A stretch of DNA of 64,000 bases, taken from the NCBI GenBank assembly GCA_947489425.1, contig CANLDL010000002.1:186001-250000 (forward strand). Reading direction: 5' to 3'. Source of the DNA: an uncultured Pseudomonadales bacterium (GTDB taxonomy: Bacteria > Pseudomonadota > Gammaproteobacteria > Pseudomonadales > Cellvibrionaceae). Every line of letters begins with the position of its first letter. Positions within the stretch are counted from its first letter, which is position 1. The position numbers were made by a program, and so were the translations under genes. Shown here piece by piece: positions 37,302-45,984 of this stretch. Below the pieces are notes generated by a model. The model did not search any database and was not told the DNA's origin. It saw only the letters and a program-made list of their open reading frames with translations.

Positions 37302-38153
37302 CTATATGGCAAAGAACACAATGGAGGCAAAGCACACCACCATCACAGACTCTAAAATACCAGCGCTGATGTTTTGGTCGTTATGAATTTCGTTATTTAA
37401 ATCGTACTGGGGAATTAAACACTTATCCATGATGTAACGAAATATTGGCAGTACAATCAATGCACCACAAGAAACAAAAATAAATTTACCAAGGTTTTCT
37501 CCCCAGCTGACAAAATCACCGGACGAACCATTCATAAGAATGATACCGAGAGCCACAAGCGTGCCACCAAAGGCAACACCAACAGCAACATTGTCTTTTT
37601 CTATTTCATCATGAATATCGTAGGGTGTAATCAGATTGTATATTTTTGAAAATGCTATCAATGCTAACTGCCCAACAACAAACATAACAATGGCTGTATA
37701 TATACCACCACCTTGCCCATGTATTGCGCCAGCAACAACTAAACCCGACGCAATAAAAGAACCTGCAACTACAGCACCAGTACCTTCATTTTGGTCATCA
37801 ACCAGCTCGGATTTATTATCAAACTTATAAAGGATTAATTTATCATTGACCAGCCTAGATATATTTAAAAGGATAATACCTAAGGCCGAATAACCACCGA
37901 CAACGAGCAAGTCTTGCAAGATACCATTACTAGGGCCAAGTAATGCGCTGGCAAAAATCATAGTAACCGAAATCAAATATCCCGATAGAGAAATGGCGAC
38001 AGCTCTATTATGCTTTTCCGATATTTCGGTGTTGATATCATAAGCAGTGCATTTATTAGCTGCCCATTTAGACACCCAAAAAACCACCAGATAAAGCAAC
38101 ATTAAACTTAGTGGTGCCGCTATTTTTGGCACTATTAACTCTGGATCAAACAT
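37302..38153 (-). CDS. DUF350-family membrane protein with two DUF350 copies (YjfL-like)
   Basis: The 283-residue protein has about eight membrane helices arranged as two similar halves. In each half a charged cytoplasmic-type segment precedes a glycine-rich helix: NTEISEKHNRAVAISLSGYL in the first, DIHDEIEKDNVAVGVAFGGT in the second, with further copies of the motif at SELVDDQNEGTGAVVAGSF and NNEIHNDQNISAGILESV. This is the DUF350 pattern of E. coli YjfL. Such genes recur beside PspA-like, DUF2170 and aminopropyltransferase genes. Biochemical role unknown; a membrane channel or sensor is inferred. Confidence 0.85.
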   Translation of the reverse strand: MFDPELIVPKIAAPLSLMLLYLVVFWVSKWAANKCTAYDINTEISEKHNRAVAISLSGYLISVTMIFASALLGPSNGILQDLLVVGGYSALGIILLNISRLVNDKLILYKFDNKSELVDDQNEGTGAVVAGSFIASGLVVAGAIHGQGGGIYTAIVMFVVGQLALIAFSKIYNLITPYDIHDEIEKDNVAVGVAFGGTLVALGIILMNGSSGDFVSWGENLGKFIFVSCGALIVLPIFRYIMDKCLIPQYDLNNEIHNDQNISAGILESVMVVCFASIVFFAI

Positions 38154-38171
38154 AGACGTTTCCTTAGCTTT

Positions 38172-39275
38172 CTATACAGTTGCAATACATTCTTTTACCG
38201 ATGAAACTTGAGGTATTTCACCATCTCTTGCCATAAGTAAAATTGCCTTAGCTGAGATCGACTCGCCAGCTGGAGGACAAGTTTTCACTTCACCTTGTTG
38301 ATCGATATAACCAAGTGGAGTACCCATCTCTCGCTCTATTAGCTTACAGGCAATATTTTTCCAGAGCATATCGCTAACATCGATATCATACCGGTGAATA
38401 GACGCACCAAAATGAGTAAACAAATCTTCAAGTATACGCTCGGTACCTGGTGCAGATAACGCCCTAACAATTAACTCAGGATAAGCACGAATTGGGCGAA
38501 GCACAGAGTTAGCACCCATTGCTTTGAATCGTTTAAAATTAGAATCCTGAACAGCTTCAACTGCAACTAATGCTTTAAAATCTAGCTGTTCAAATTGATC
38601 AAGCAAATCTAACGTAAGACTATCTGAGCGAGGATCTAGAGCATCTTGGGCAAGAAATAAAACGTAGCTCGCTTCACTGATGCTAACATCGAAAAAAAAC
38701 TCACCAAGACTAGTATCAACATTTTTATACACAGCCCCCATATCCGCCAAGGACTTTGGCAACTCGCCGGGAAACACATTGGTTGCCAAGATAACGGGCT
38801 TATCAGCCAATGAGGGTGTAGCACGAAATTGGCTAATCAAGCGCACCAGAAATTGCTCACTGTTTTTGTCTGGCGCATTCACAATAACTATATGATCATT
38901 CATTTTATTCCAACTCCAGAAACCTTTGGTCATTCTCTCACGACGATCCATACGAAATTCGAGATACTCCCCAGCAAGCTGAGCCAGCATCCAAATTCCT
39001 AGGATATACAGCAGAATAACGGTAGAGGCTTGTCCTAATAAGCTACTAGCAGAAATATCGCCATAACCAACAGTAGTTACCGTTGTTAAGGTTAACCATA
39101 GCGCCTGATTTAATGGCAACTGCTCAAACAACATCATTGCGACAATGTGTAAACTTAAAATTATCAACAACTTTAAGAGCAGGTATTGCAACCTTTGGCT
39201 AATGGTATTTTGTGTTTGCTTTGCTAGCTTTTTTAGCCGCTTACTTTTATTTCTATTTATAAAATAATTAAGCAC
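38172..39275 (-). CDS. two-TM potassium channel with RCK-like cytoplasmic domain
   Basis: The 367-residue protein has a basic N-terminus, a first membrane helix (about 31-52), a pore helix and the selectivity filter TVGYGD (68-73), and a second helix (STVILLYILGIWMLAQLAGE). A cytoplasmic ~250-residue domain of RCK/TrkA-N type follows: DHIVIVNAPDKNSEQFLVRL begins it, and LDQFEQLDFKALVAVEAVQD matches the helix-strand alternation. The GxGxxG nucleotide loop is not obvious, so ligand gating is uncertain. Ion-channel genes are recurrent members of PspA/DUF350 clusters, which suggests a response to lost membrane potential. Confidence 0.9.
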   Translation of the reverse strand: MLNYFINRNKSKRLKKLAKQTQNTISQRLQYLLLKLLIILSLHIVAMMLFEQLPLNQALWLTLTTVTTVGYGDISASSLLGQASTVILLYILGIWMLAQLAGEYLEFRMDRRERMTKGFWSWNKMNDHIVIVNAPDKNSEQFLVRLISQFRATPSLADKPVILATNVFPGELPKSLADMGAVYKNVDTSLGEFFFDVSISEASYVLFLAQDALDPRSDSLTLDLLDQFEQLDFKALVAVEAVQDSNFKRFKAMGANSVLRPIRAYPELIVRALSAPGTERILEDLFTHFGASIHRYDIDVSDMLWKNIACKLIEREMGTPLGYIDQQGEVKTCPPAGESISAKAILLMARDGEIPQVSSVKECIATV

Positions 39276-39300
39276 AGAGATTATTCACTTTTATTAAATG

Positions 39301-39936
39301 CTAAGATTTTCTCCACAACTCAACCACATCCGTCATAGGTCTAATCAAACTAAGGCACACTTCAATTTCGTCACCTTCCCATACTTCGATTTCAAGCGCC
39401 TTTTTCTCTTCGCTCGTATAATACTCAAAGTATGTAAACTCTTCACCACCAGAGGGAGTGCCATCGCTATGTCTAACATCTCTTTCAAAATAATGACCAC
39501 TAGCACCAAAGACGCGTCTCTCATAGCTTTCACCCAGCCAATCGCCTACGCTATTATCAAGGGCAATAATCTCTCGGCTATTTTCGTCCTTCATTGCTGC
39601 GCGTAGGCGATCCCAGCCAAATAGCGCTTCCACTTCTTTATTTTTTAATTTTTTAGAAATAACAATCAACTCTTCGCCATCAAAATCTTCAACTGAAAGA
39701 TAGAGCGGTTTTTGATCGCCGCTTTTAATAACAAATTGAGCAGCTCCAACATCGCCATAAAAATAGGTCGCTACTTTTTGTACTTGAAAAGTCTCGCCTC
39801 GTAATTCTTCTGGGATATTGAAGCCATCAGAAAAGCGTAACATATCACCCTTAGATAGTTGCTCAGGTGAAGTCAGCTCTTGGGGAGCATCTTGTTTCTT
39901 AAATGATTTAATGAGAGAACTAAACGCTTTCAACAT
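39301..39936 (-). CDS. DUF4178/DUF2491-like protein of the PspA-polyamine operon (tentative)
   Basis: This 211-residue soluble protein is rich in strands and acidic residues. LSKGDMLRFSDGF, then ETFQVQKVATYFYGD and a small-barrel-like LYLSVEDFDGEELIVI resemble the DUF4178-type module often next to AdoMetDC genes; the C-terminal EFTYFEYYTSEEKKALEIEV and GDEIEVCLSLI are unassigned. E. coli YjfK (DUF2491) holds a comparable position in its operon. My family match is weak. It starts 5 bases after the SpeD stop, so the two are probably coupled. Confidence 0.55.
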   Translation of the reverse strand: MLKAFSSLIKSFKKQDAPQELTSPEQLSKGDMLRFSDGFNIPEELRGETFQVQKVATYFYGDVGAAQFVIKSGDQKPLYLSVEDFDGEELIVISKKLKNKEVEALFGWDRLRAAMKDENSREIIALDNSVGDWLGESYERRVFGASGHYFERDVRHSDGTPSGGEEFTYFEYYTSEEKKALEIEVWEGDEIEVCLSLIRPMTDVVELWRKS

Positions 39937-39941
39937 TGTTT

Positions 39942-40367
39942 TTACCCCAGTGCCATTACATTTTTGTGAGTTTCACCACGATAACGCAACTCTATGGTTG
40001 AGCGCTCAGGACGAAAGGCTTGCTTTATTACCGCTTCGACTTTTTCGGGCTGTGCATTGCCACACATAAACACATCAAATGCAGCAAAGCCACGCTCAGG
40101 CCAGGTATGCACATTAATATGAGACTCTGCCAAAATAGCAGTCCCAGACAAACCGCCTGTAGGTGTAAATTGATGAACATGAATATGTAAAAGTGTGGCA
40201 TTGGCTGCTTCTACAGCCTTTATTAACGTACTCGTTAACAATTCTTTATCGTCAAGATCTTTTGCTCCCCAAAGATCAATCAAAATATGCTTTCCTGCAT
40301 ACTCTCTGTCATCTTGCTGAGTAAAGTAATCTTTTTGATACAAAGGTTTTGCCTGATTATTATTCAT
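39942..40367 (-). CDS. S-adenosylmethionine decarboxylase proenzyme, SpeD-like
   Basis: The 141-residue protein has the class 1B AdoMetDC motif AESHINVHTWPE, in which the proenzyme cuts itself between E81 and S82 and S82 becomes the pyruvoyl cofactor. H87 and C102 (VFMCGN) match the processing and proton-donor residues. It makes decarboxylated SAM, the aminopropyl donor. In this operon the natural user is the membrane-fused aminopropyltransferase at 34915. It is shorter than E. coli SpeD (264 residues) and typical of the Thermotoga/Bacillus type. Confidence 0.93.
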   Translation of the reverse strand: MNNNQAKPLYQKDYFTQQDDREYAGKHILIDLWGAKDLDDKELLTSTLIKAVEAANATLLHIHVHQFTPTGGLSGTAILAESHINVHTWPERGFAAFDVFMCGNAQPEKVEAVIKQAFRPERSTIELRYRGETHKNVMALG

Positions 40368-40385
40368 GTATGCAACAATTATTGT

Positions 40386-40709
40386 TTACGTTTTATGTTG
40401 ATTTTTTGCATATTCCACGAGCTTTTCAGCGGCCAGCTCTTTAATTTTTAGTCGGTCGTTAACATCAACATTATATTCGCTCGCTAAGGCAGTAAAATCC
40501 TCGTCCGACAGAGAGAGTGTCAAACGCGGCCTTACTGGCTTATTTTTGTATTGTAACCCCAATATCTTTCTAATGAAATCTGGCGTATTGAGATGTTCAT
40601 CGAGCGCTTTTTTTTTGATCAAAGTCTGAGTATCAACACCAAGGTCAAAAGCTATTTGTATAGCTGCTGCCGCAGCTTTTTCTTTTTCCCACTTTTGTTT
40701 TGTGCTCAT
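40386..40709 (-). CDS. small ribbon-helix-helix-like protein, possible operon regulator
   Basis: This ~107-residue protein has a Lys/Ala-rich N-terminal helix, a segment DTQTLIKKKALDEHLNTPDF, and a C-terminal block RPRLTLSLSDEDFTALASEY followed by RLKIKELAAEKLVEYA. The last block reads as strand-helix-helix, like a ribbon-helix-helix DNA-binding unit with a basic, alternating strand (PRLTLSLS). The ATG at 40709 has an AAAGG ribosome site; a TTG seven codons upstream is possible. If it binds DNA, the duplicated palindrome at 41874-41917 in front of its own operon is the obvious target. This is inference. Confidence 0.5.
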   Translation of the reverse strand: MSTKQKWEKEKAAAAAIQIAFDLGVDTQTLIKKKALDEHLNTPDFIRKILGLQYKNKPVRPRLTLSLSDEDFTALASEYNVDVNDRLKIKELAAEKLVEYAKNQHKT

Positions 40710-40740
40710 ATTACTCAGACCTTTGATCAATAGCTATAAA

Positions 40741-41418
40741 TTACTGCTTTAATCTAGCAAGGATTGATTCAGCTGAAGATTCTTGCACACCAATACCCGA
40801 AGCCTTCATTTTAGCTTCTAGATCATCAGACAATTCAGCTTGCAACGCCTCTCCTGCAACTAGTTTGTCAGCTCGATCTTGCTGTTTCTTTTTAATACGC
40901 TCTAAAGACTCACGCGCACTACTCATTGTTGAGTTATTTGCCGCTATATTATCCGAGACGGACATCGTTGCCTTTTGTACTGACTCCGTTGTCTTTACCA
41001 TCAATAATTGGCGCTCATTTTCAGCAATGGTTTTTTCAGCACGCTTGATTTGCGATTTTAGCGTTGCAACATGATCGGTAAAACCCGATAAAATTGCCTG
41101 TTGATCAGTTAAAGCAGATTCGTACTCTGCAATTTTTGCCGCTATCTCCAAGGCAAGCCCCTCATTACTCTTTGCTAAGGCTTCTTTAGCAAAGCCTTCG
41201 TGCTCAGAGATATTCGTTTCAAGAGCAGATACTCGACGCTTTGTTTGCATCTCTTTTGCCATGACTTCGGTCAAGCTTACACGGCCTTTACCTAAGTTGT
41301 TTTTAGCATCTACAATTTCTTGCTCAAGAATACGAATCGCATTAGCGTCGATAATAGCCTCGCCTGCTTCACGAGCACCACCTCGAACAGCTGTCATTAA
41401 TTTCTTTAAAATATTCAT
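40741..41418 (-). CDS. PspA/IM30-family membrane-stress protein (YjfJ-like)
   Basis: The 225-residue protein is nearly all helix and shows the PspA/Vipp1 pattern: ILKKLMTAVRGGAREAGEAI at the N-terminus (the membrane-binding helix region) and a long coiled coil (EAKNNL-, EGFAKEALAKSNEGLALEIA, KSQIKRAEKTIAENERQLLM). The family assembles into rings or rods that protect damaged membranes. It is the YjfJ-like branch, which pairs with DUF2170 rather than with PspBC/PspF; none of those genes is nearby. It is second in the operon, 14 bases after the DUF2170 gene. Confidence 0.9.
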   Translation of the reverse strand: MNILKKLMTAVRGGAREAGEAIIDANAIRILEQEIVDAKNNLGKGRVSLTEVMAKEMQTKRRVSALETNISEHEGFAKEALAKSNEGLALEIAAKIAEYESALTDQQAILSGFTDHVATLKSQIKRAEKTIAENERQLLMVKTTESVQKATMSVSDNIAANNSTMSSARESLERIKKKQQDRADKLVAGEALQAELSDDLEAKMKASGIGVQESSAESILARLKQ

Positions 41419-41432
41419 ATCTATTTCTCACT

Positions 41433-41840
41433 CTATTTAAGGTAGTCTTCAAGTGCTTCCAATGCTTCCACTGCGTTTTCACTCAGTGTTACAAGCTCTT
41501 TCTGGATGTCTTCAAAAGTAGACGTGGTAGAAAGCGCACCAAATAAAACATATTGATCATCAATTTTTGCAAACGCTGATAAAGGCATAGGAATATTTAA
41601 CTGTAAACATTGCCCATTAAGCTCATCTAGCGTGCCGTCTAGTACTTCATCCTCTTTAAAAAGGTAAGCAATACACAACATCTGTGTTTCTGTTATCGTG
41701 ACGTACAACGGTATTTCGTCTTGATCACTCAAGGCCACCTGAAGCACTTCTTGAGCCCCGGGCATGGGCAAACAATTGAATGATCGACCTTCCCATTGAG
41801 CGTCAGATAACCTAATTGCCAGTTCTTTTAATTGAGACAT
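41433..41840 (-). CDS. DUF2170-family protein (YjfI-like)
   Basis: The 135-residue acidic protein matches DUF2170, the E. coli YjfI family. Features are LAIRLSDAQWEGRSFNCLPM, PLYVTITETQMLCIAYLFKE, and INIPMPLSAFAKIDDQYVLF-like strands (LNIPMPLSAFAKIDD here), ending in a Leu/Glu-rich helix. The fold recalls type III secretion chaperone-like small proteins. Members are encoded directly before PspA-like genes, as here. It is the first gene of the operon, has an AGGAG ribosome site 6-7 bases from the ATG, and begins about 45 bases after the predicted transcription start. Confidence 0.88.
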   Translation of the reverse strand: MSQLKELAIRLSDAQWEGRSFNCLPMPGAQEVLQVALSDQDEIPLYVTITETQMLCIAYLFKEDEVLDGTLDELNGQCLQLNIPMPLSAFAKIDDQYVLFGALSTTSTFEDIQKELVTLSENAVEALEALEDYLK

Positions 41841-41873
41841 TCTTTTCTCCTGTTATTAATTCTGTGCTGTCGC

Positions 41874-41918
41874 TGACATAATATGTCAATATATTAACAT
41901 CGCGACATATTATGTCAA
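41874..41918 (-). promoter_or_regulatory. promoter with two palindromic operators for the DUF2170-PspA operon
   Basis: On the minus strand TTGACA (41913-41918) and TAATAT (41891-41896) are 16 bases apart. Two 13-bp near-palindromes, GACATAATATGTC (41875-41887) and its inverted copy (41904-41916), lie 29 bp centre to centre. One overlaps the -35 and the other covers the start site near 41884. This layout is expected for a repressor bound as two dimers. Confidence 0.8.
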
Positions 41919-42111
41919 GCACCACTTAATTTAAATTTTTATGGCTAACAAAAATACATCAAAAAAACCAATGAGCGCCAACCTTACTAGGCATTGTTAA
42001 ACCCATCATAATTAACGAACTCAAAAATCTGTTTGATTTTAACTCGCCACAATATTAATTTCATAGCAATACTAGGCAGGAATGGATGTTTTATAGATTG
42101 CATAAATAAGA

Positions 42112-42134
42112 AAGGCCACGATTTACGTGACCTT
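42112..42134 (-). terminator. terminator of the secG-tRNA-Leu transcript
   Basis: A 9-bp stem with one mismatch (42112-42120 with 42126-42134) and a 5-base loop is followed on the minus strand by a T-rich stretch. It lies 34 bases after tRNA-Leu and insulates the PspA operon from the housekeeping genes. Confidence 0.75.
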
Positions 42135-42167
42135 CGAGATAATACTGAATAGTATTAAGTTTTAAAA

Positions 42168-42252
42168 TGGTGCCCTGGGCCGGACTTGAACCGGCACGGC
42201 TTTCGCCACTACCCCCTCAAGATAGCGTGTCTACCAATTCCACCACCAGGGC
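42168..42252 (-). tRNA. tRNA-Leu (GAG)
   Basis: The 85-base class II tRNA reads from 42252. The acceptor GCCCTGG pairs with CCAGGGC, the D-arm is GGTGGAATTGGTAGAC, and the anticodon loop CTTGAGG gives anticodon GAG (reads CUC/CUU). A long variable arm (TAGTGGCGAAAGCCGT), GGTTCAAGTCC and an encoded CCA complete it. It lies 19 bases after secG, as leuU does in E. coli. Confidence 0.96.
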
Positions 42253-42271
42253 TATTTTGAGAATATTTAAC

Positions 42272-42670
42272 TTAATTATTTACTGCTGGCACATCACTTT
42301 CTTGGCCATCAGCACTTGGGGCCACTGTTGGCAAGTCACTTCCTGCACCGGATGATTGAGATTCAAGCGTTGGAATCTCAGACTCTTGAACTTCTTCCAC
42401 AACAGGGATACCTATATCATCTACAGATCCGATTGAGGATTGATTCTTAGCAATGATTGCCAAGGTAAAGCTTGTTACAAAAAAAACAATGGCTAAGACC
42501 GCGGTTAATTTAGAGAAGAAGTCACCGCCGCCCTGACTACCAAAAACGGTCTGCGAGGCACCTCCACCAAAAGAAGCACCTGCCTCTGCACCTTTGCCTC
42601 GCTGAAGCAAAATAAGGCCTATAATTGCCAAAGCAACTAATAAATGAACAACAATTACAATACTTTCCAT
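42272..42670 (-). CDS. secG: preprotein translocase subunit SecG
   Basis: The 132-residue protein has the two SecG membrane helices (IVIVVHLLVALAIIGLILLQ and LTAVLAIVFFVTSFTLAIIA) joined by the conserved RGKGAEAGASFGGGASQTVF loop. A Glu/Ser/Pro-rich tail follows, longer than in E. coli. SecG supports SecYE-driven protein export. The ATG at 42670 with an AGG site 7 bases upstream is preferred over the GTG one codon before. It lies between tpiA and tRNA-Leu, the classic order. Confidence 0.96.
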   Translation of the reverse strand: MESIVIVVHLLVALAIIGLILLQRGKGAEAGASFGGGASQTVFGSQGGGDFFSKLTAVLAIVFFVTSFTLAIIAKNQSSIGSVDDIGIPVVEEVQESEIPTLESQSSGAGSDLPTVAPSADGQESDVPAVNN

Positions 42671-42725
42671 CACTTTACCTACTATAAACTTTTGTTCAGT
42701 ATAGCTTAATTTAACATGGGCTCGA

Positions 42726-43463
42726 TTAGCCCGCGGCTGCTATACCTATAAACTCTTGTGCATTAAGAGATGCACCACCAACTAATGCACCATCTATATC
42801 TTTTTGTGCAAACAATTCTGCTGCATTGGCGCTTTTGACACTACCGCCGTACAAAATACTCACTTTTTCTGCATCCGTGCCTAAGCGACTACGTATAAAA
42901 CCGTGCACGTCCTGTGCTTGCTCAGGTGTTGCAGTTAAACCAGTACCTATCGCCCAAACAGGCTCGTAGGCAATAACACTTTTAGCTATAGCATCAGCGC
43001 CCATAACAGATTGCACTGCTTGTAGCTGCTCACCAATAATCACTTCAACTTGGCCACTTTCGCGCTCTTCTAACGACTCACCAAGGCAGATAATGGGTAT
43101 AAGACCACTTTTGTATGCAGTTAGCGCTTTTTGCGCAACCAATAAATTACTCTCACCATGATACTGGCGGCGCTCCGAATGCCCTATAATGGCATATTTA
43201 CAGGAGCAATCGAGCAACATCGATGCTGATATTTCACCTGTATAAGCACCCTCTAGATGCACGCTGACATCTTGGGATCCAACGCTTATATTCGTATCGT
43301 TAACCGCGTTAGCAACATCACTCAAGTAAACAAAGGGCGCACATATTGCCATATCTGCATTAGCAACATTACCGGCTTCGCTTACGATGCCCGCCACTAA
43401 ATCAGCGTTAGCCTCTTTAGAGCCATTCATCTTCCAGTTACCAACAACAAGTGTACGGCGCAT
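42726..43463 (-). CDS. tpiA: triose-phosphate isomerase
   Basis: This 245-residue enzyme interconverts dihydroxyacetone phosphate and glyceraldehyde 3-phosphate. It shows the catalytic Lys in VVGNWKMNGS (K11), the catalytic His in YAIIGHSERRQ, the catalytic Glu in VIAYEPVWAIGTG, and the phosphate loop LYGGSVKSANA. The ATG at 43463 (MRRTLVVGNW) follows a GGAAG ribosome site; an in-frame ATG five codons upstream is an alternative. Neighbours are glmM and secG. Confidence 0.97.
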   Translation of the reverse strand: MRRTLVVGNWKMNGSKEANADLVAGIVSEAGNVANADMAICAPFVYLSDVANAVNDTNISVGSQDVSVHLEGAYTGEISASMLLDCSCKYAIIGHSERRQYHGESNLLVAQKALTAYKSGLIPIICLGESLEERESGQVEVIIGEQLQAVQSVMGADAIAKSVIAYEPVWAIGTGLTATPEQAQDVHGFIRSRLGTDAEKVSILYGGSVKSANAAELFAQKDIDGALVGGASLNAQEFIGIAAAG

Positions 43464-43619
43464 AGATAGTTCTTCCATCGCTATTGCAAGTAAATACAGC
43501 GGTTAATTTAAGCGGCGCAATAGTAACGGAGATCACTATAACTTACAAGATTTATGGCCTGCCACCGGGTAAAAATACACTTAAAACAAACAACTTTAAG
43601 TACGGTTAGAAAAACTACC

Positions 43620-44957
43620 CTATAGCCCAACTTCTGAGCTAACAACATCAGCTAAACGCTTAGCTAGACTTGCGACCAGCTCAATATCTTCACCCTCGAC
43701 CATAACACGGATTAAAGGCTCGGTACCCGAGGGGCGCAATAGCACTCGCCCTTTATCGGCTAACTCTTCTTCAGCTTGTGCAATGGCTTTATTAATTATT
43801 GCGTTATCGGTAATAGCCACTTTTTTGGCCAAGCGCACATTAATCATCTTTTGTGGCAATTTAGTCATACCTTTTTTCGCCTTTGATAAAGGCTCGGCTA
43901 ATATATGCAATGCGTTAACTACCTGCAATGCAGAGACAACACCATCTCCAGTCGTTGCTACATCGCCACAAATAATATGGCCTGAAGACTCACCACCTAA
44001 CATCCAACCTTTATTGCGCATTAACTCAAGAACATAACGATCGCCTACACCCGCACGCTCAAAAGGAATACCCAATTGTTTAAAAGCAACCTCTAAACCA
44101 TAGTTAGACATCAACGTACCAACAGCACCCGTACAGCCACGCAATTGGTGGCGCGCCGAAGCAATCAAAAATAATAATTCATCGCCATCTACTAGCTCGC
44201 CTTCGCTATCGACAAACAATACACGATCACCATCACCATCAAAGGCTATACCTAAGTCAGCACCCACTTCGAGTACTTTTTCTCGCAAGATCTCTGGGTG
44301 CGTAGACCCACAACTCTCGTTAATATTGAGCCCATCGGGTGATGCATGAATCACATCAACTTTAGCCCCAAGCTCCTGAAACACATTAGGTGCTACTTGA
44401 TACGTAGCACCGTGAGAGCAATCTAGGACAATGTGATAATCATTGAGCTTAAGGCCACGAGGTAGCGTACTTTTACAGTACTCGATATATCGGCCTTGGG
44501 CATCATTAATGCGGCGTGCCTTACCTAAGCTTTCGGCACTGACCATTTCTTTATCAAGTTCGGCCTCTATCTCTAGCTCTATATCGTCGGGGAGTTTTTC
44601 GCCCTTACCAGTAAATAATTTAATACCGTTGTCACAATAAGGGTTATGAGAAGCACTGATAACAATACCTGCTTGCACTCGAAACGCTTGCGACAAGTAA
44701 GCAATGGCAGGTGTAGGCATTGGCCCTAAAAGCCCAACATCAACACCAGCGTTAATCAGCCCCGCCTCTAGTGCAGATTCGAACATATAACCTGATATAC
44801 GCGTATCTTTACCAATGAGGACAAGGTTTTGCCCATCACCTCTACGAGAAAAAACACGACCTACAGCCCACCCCAAACGCAATACAAAATCTGGCGTTAT
44901 TGGGTATTCACCCACCTTACCGCGAATACCATCGGTACCAAAATACTTTCTCGACAT
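43620..44957 (-). CDS. glmM: phosphoglucosamine mutase
   Basis: The 445-residue enzyme converts glucosamine 6-phosphate to glucosamine 1-phosphate for UDP-GlcNAc synthesis. [11 protein letters not shown] is the family start, the active-site phosphoserine is S103 in [10 protein letters not shown], the Mg2+ loop is [13 protein letters not shown], the sugar loop is GGESSGHI, and the C-terminal phosphate site is [15 protein letters not shown]. The start at 44957 gives the standard length. It lies between folP and tpiA. Confidence 0.98.
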   Translation of the reverse strand: MSRKYFGTDGIRGKVGEYPITPDFVLRLGWAVGRVFSRRGDGQNLVLIGKDTRISGYMFESALEAGLINAGVDVGLLGPMPTPAIAYLSQAFRVQAGIVISASHNPYCDNGIKLFTGKGEKLPDDIELEIEAELDKEMVSAESLGKARRINDAQGRYIEYCKSTLPRGLKLNDYHIVLDCSHGATYQVAPNVFQELGAKVDVIHASPDGLNINESCGSTHPEILREKVLEVGADLGIAFDGDGDRVLFVDSEGELVDGDELLFLIASARHQLRGCTGAVGTLMSNYGLEVAFKQLGIPFERAGVGDRYVLELMRNKGWMLGGESSGHIICGDVATTGDGVVSALQVVNALHILAEPLSKAKKGMTKLPQKMINVRLAKKVAITDNAIINKAIAQAEEELADKGRVLLRPSGTEPLIRVMVEGEDIELVASLAKRLADVVSSEVGL

Positions 44958-45047
44958 AGAGAACCTTATGAACAAGTTGAATCGTAATCGACGGATTATA
45001 ACAAACTAATCATTCAACGATTTTAAAAGTTTTTTAATCCTTCGACT

Positions 45048-45881
45048 TTAAGAATTAATTGCGACATAGGTATCAATGATATCGCGCGTTGCTCGCACAT
45101 CATGTACACGTAATATTTTTGCGCCACGCTCAAGTGCCATCACTCCCAAAGCCAAACTACCAATTAAGCGTTCTTCGACCGGGTGCCCAAGTATTTGACC
45201 AATCATGGATTTACGCGAAAACCCAACAAGCACAGGAAAACCTAAGCTAACTAATTCTGGCAGCTGCCTTACCAAGGCAACATTATGCTCAAGGGTTTTA
45301 CCAAATCCAAACCCCGGGTCTAGCCATATTTTAGAAGGCGCCATGCCCTCCTCCAAGCATGCAAGCACACGCTGCTGTAAAAAGTTATTTACCTCAGTAA
45401 CAACATTTTGATAGTCGGGGCTCGCCTGCATAGTAGCAGGCGTACCTTGCATATGCATAAGGCAAACAGGCAAACCGGTTTTTGCAGTTGCAGCTAATGC
45501 ACCTTCTCTCGTTAACGCTCTAACATCATTAATTAGGTGAGCACCTTTTAATGCGGCCTCACCCATAACTGCAGGTGAGCTGGTATCAACTGATATTGCC
45601 ACATCACAATGTTGAGCAACCCATTCAACAATAGGGATAACTCGATCCAGCTCTTGCTGTTCGCTCACTACTGCCGCACCTGGGCGCGTCGATTCTCCAC
45701 CAATATCAATAATCTCAGCACCGTCCTTCACTAATTGCTCAATGCGCTTACCAATGAGATCAGCATTCAATTGATCGTTACTGTAAAGCTCACCCCCATC
45801 TGAGAAAGAATCTGGTGTTGCATTAACAATAGCCATCAGGCGAGGGCGAGAAAGATCTAAAAATCGATGAGTTTTTATCAT
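45048..45881 (-). CDS. folP: dihydropteroate synthase
   Basis: This 277-residue TIM-barrel enzyme condenses p-aminobenzoate with dihydropterin pyrophosphate in folate synthesis. Motifs are LMAIVNATPDSFSDGG, IIDIGGESTRPGA, VCLMHMQGTPATMQ, LDPGFGFGKTLEHN and PVLVGFSRKSMIG. The ATG at 45881 gives a family-like start but has only a weak ribosome site; a TTG seven codons upstream is possible. It is downstream of ftsH, from which a terminator separates it. Confidence 0.97.
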   Translation of the reverse strand: MIKTHRFLDLSRPRLMAIVNATPDSFSDGGELYSNDQLNADLIGKRIEQLVKDGAEIIDIGGESTRPGAAVVSEQQELDRVIPIVEWVAQHCDVAISVDTSSPAVMGEAALKGAHLINDVRALTREGALAATAKTGLPVCLMHMQGTPATMQASPDYQNVVTEVNNFLQQRVLACLEEGMAPSKIWLDPGFGFGKTLEHNVALVRQLPELVSLGFPVLVGFSRKSMIGQILGHPVEERLIGSLALGVMALERGAKILRVHDVRATRDIIDTYVAINS

Positions 45882-45930
45882 ATGGACCGTCAAGGGTAGC
45901 AATTAAAATAAAAGGAGCACAAACAAAAAA

Positions 45931-45952
45931 GACGCACTCACTAGAGTACGCC
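45931..45952 (-). terminator. intrinsic terminator between ftsH and folP
   Basis: A 9-bp stem with two G:U wobbles (45931-45939 with 45944-45952) and a 4-base loop is followed on the minus strand by six T's (45925-45930). It suggests that folP-glmM transcription is partly independent of ftsH. Confidence 0.8.
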
Positions 45953-45984
45953 TTTTGATAAGATAAAGAATAAATACTAAAGAA

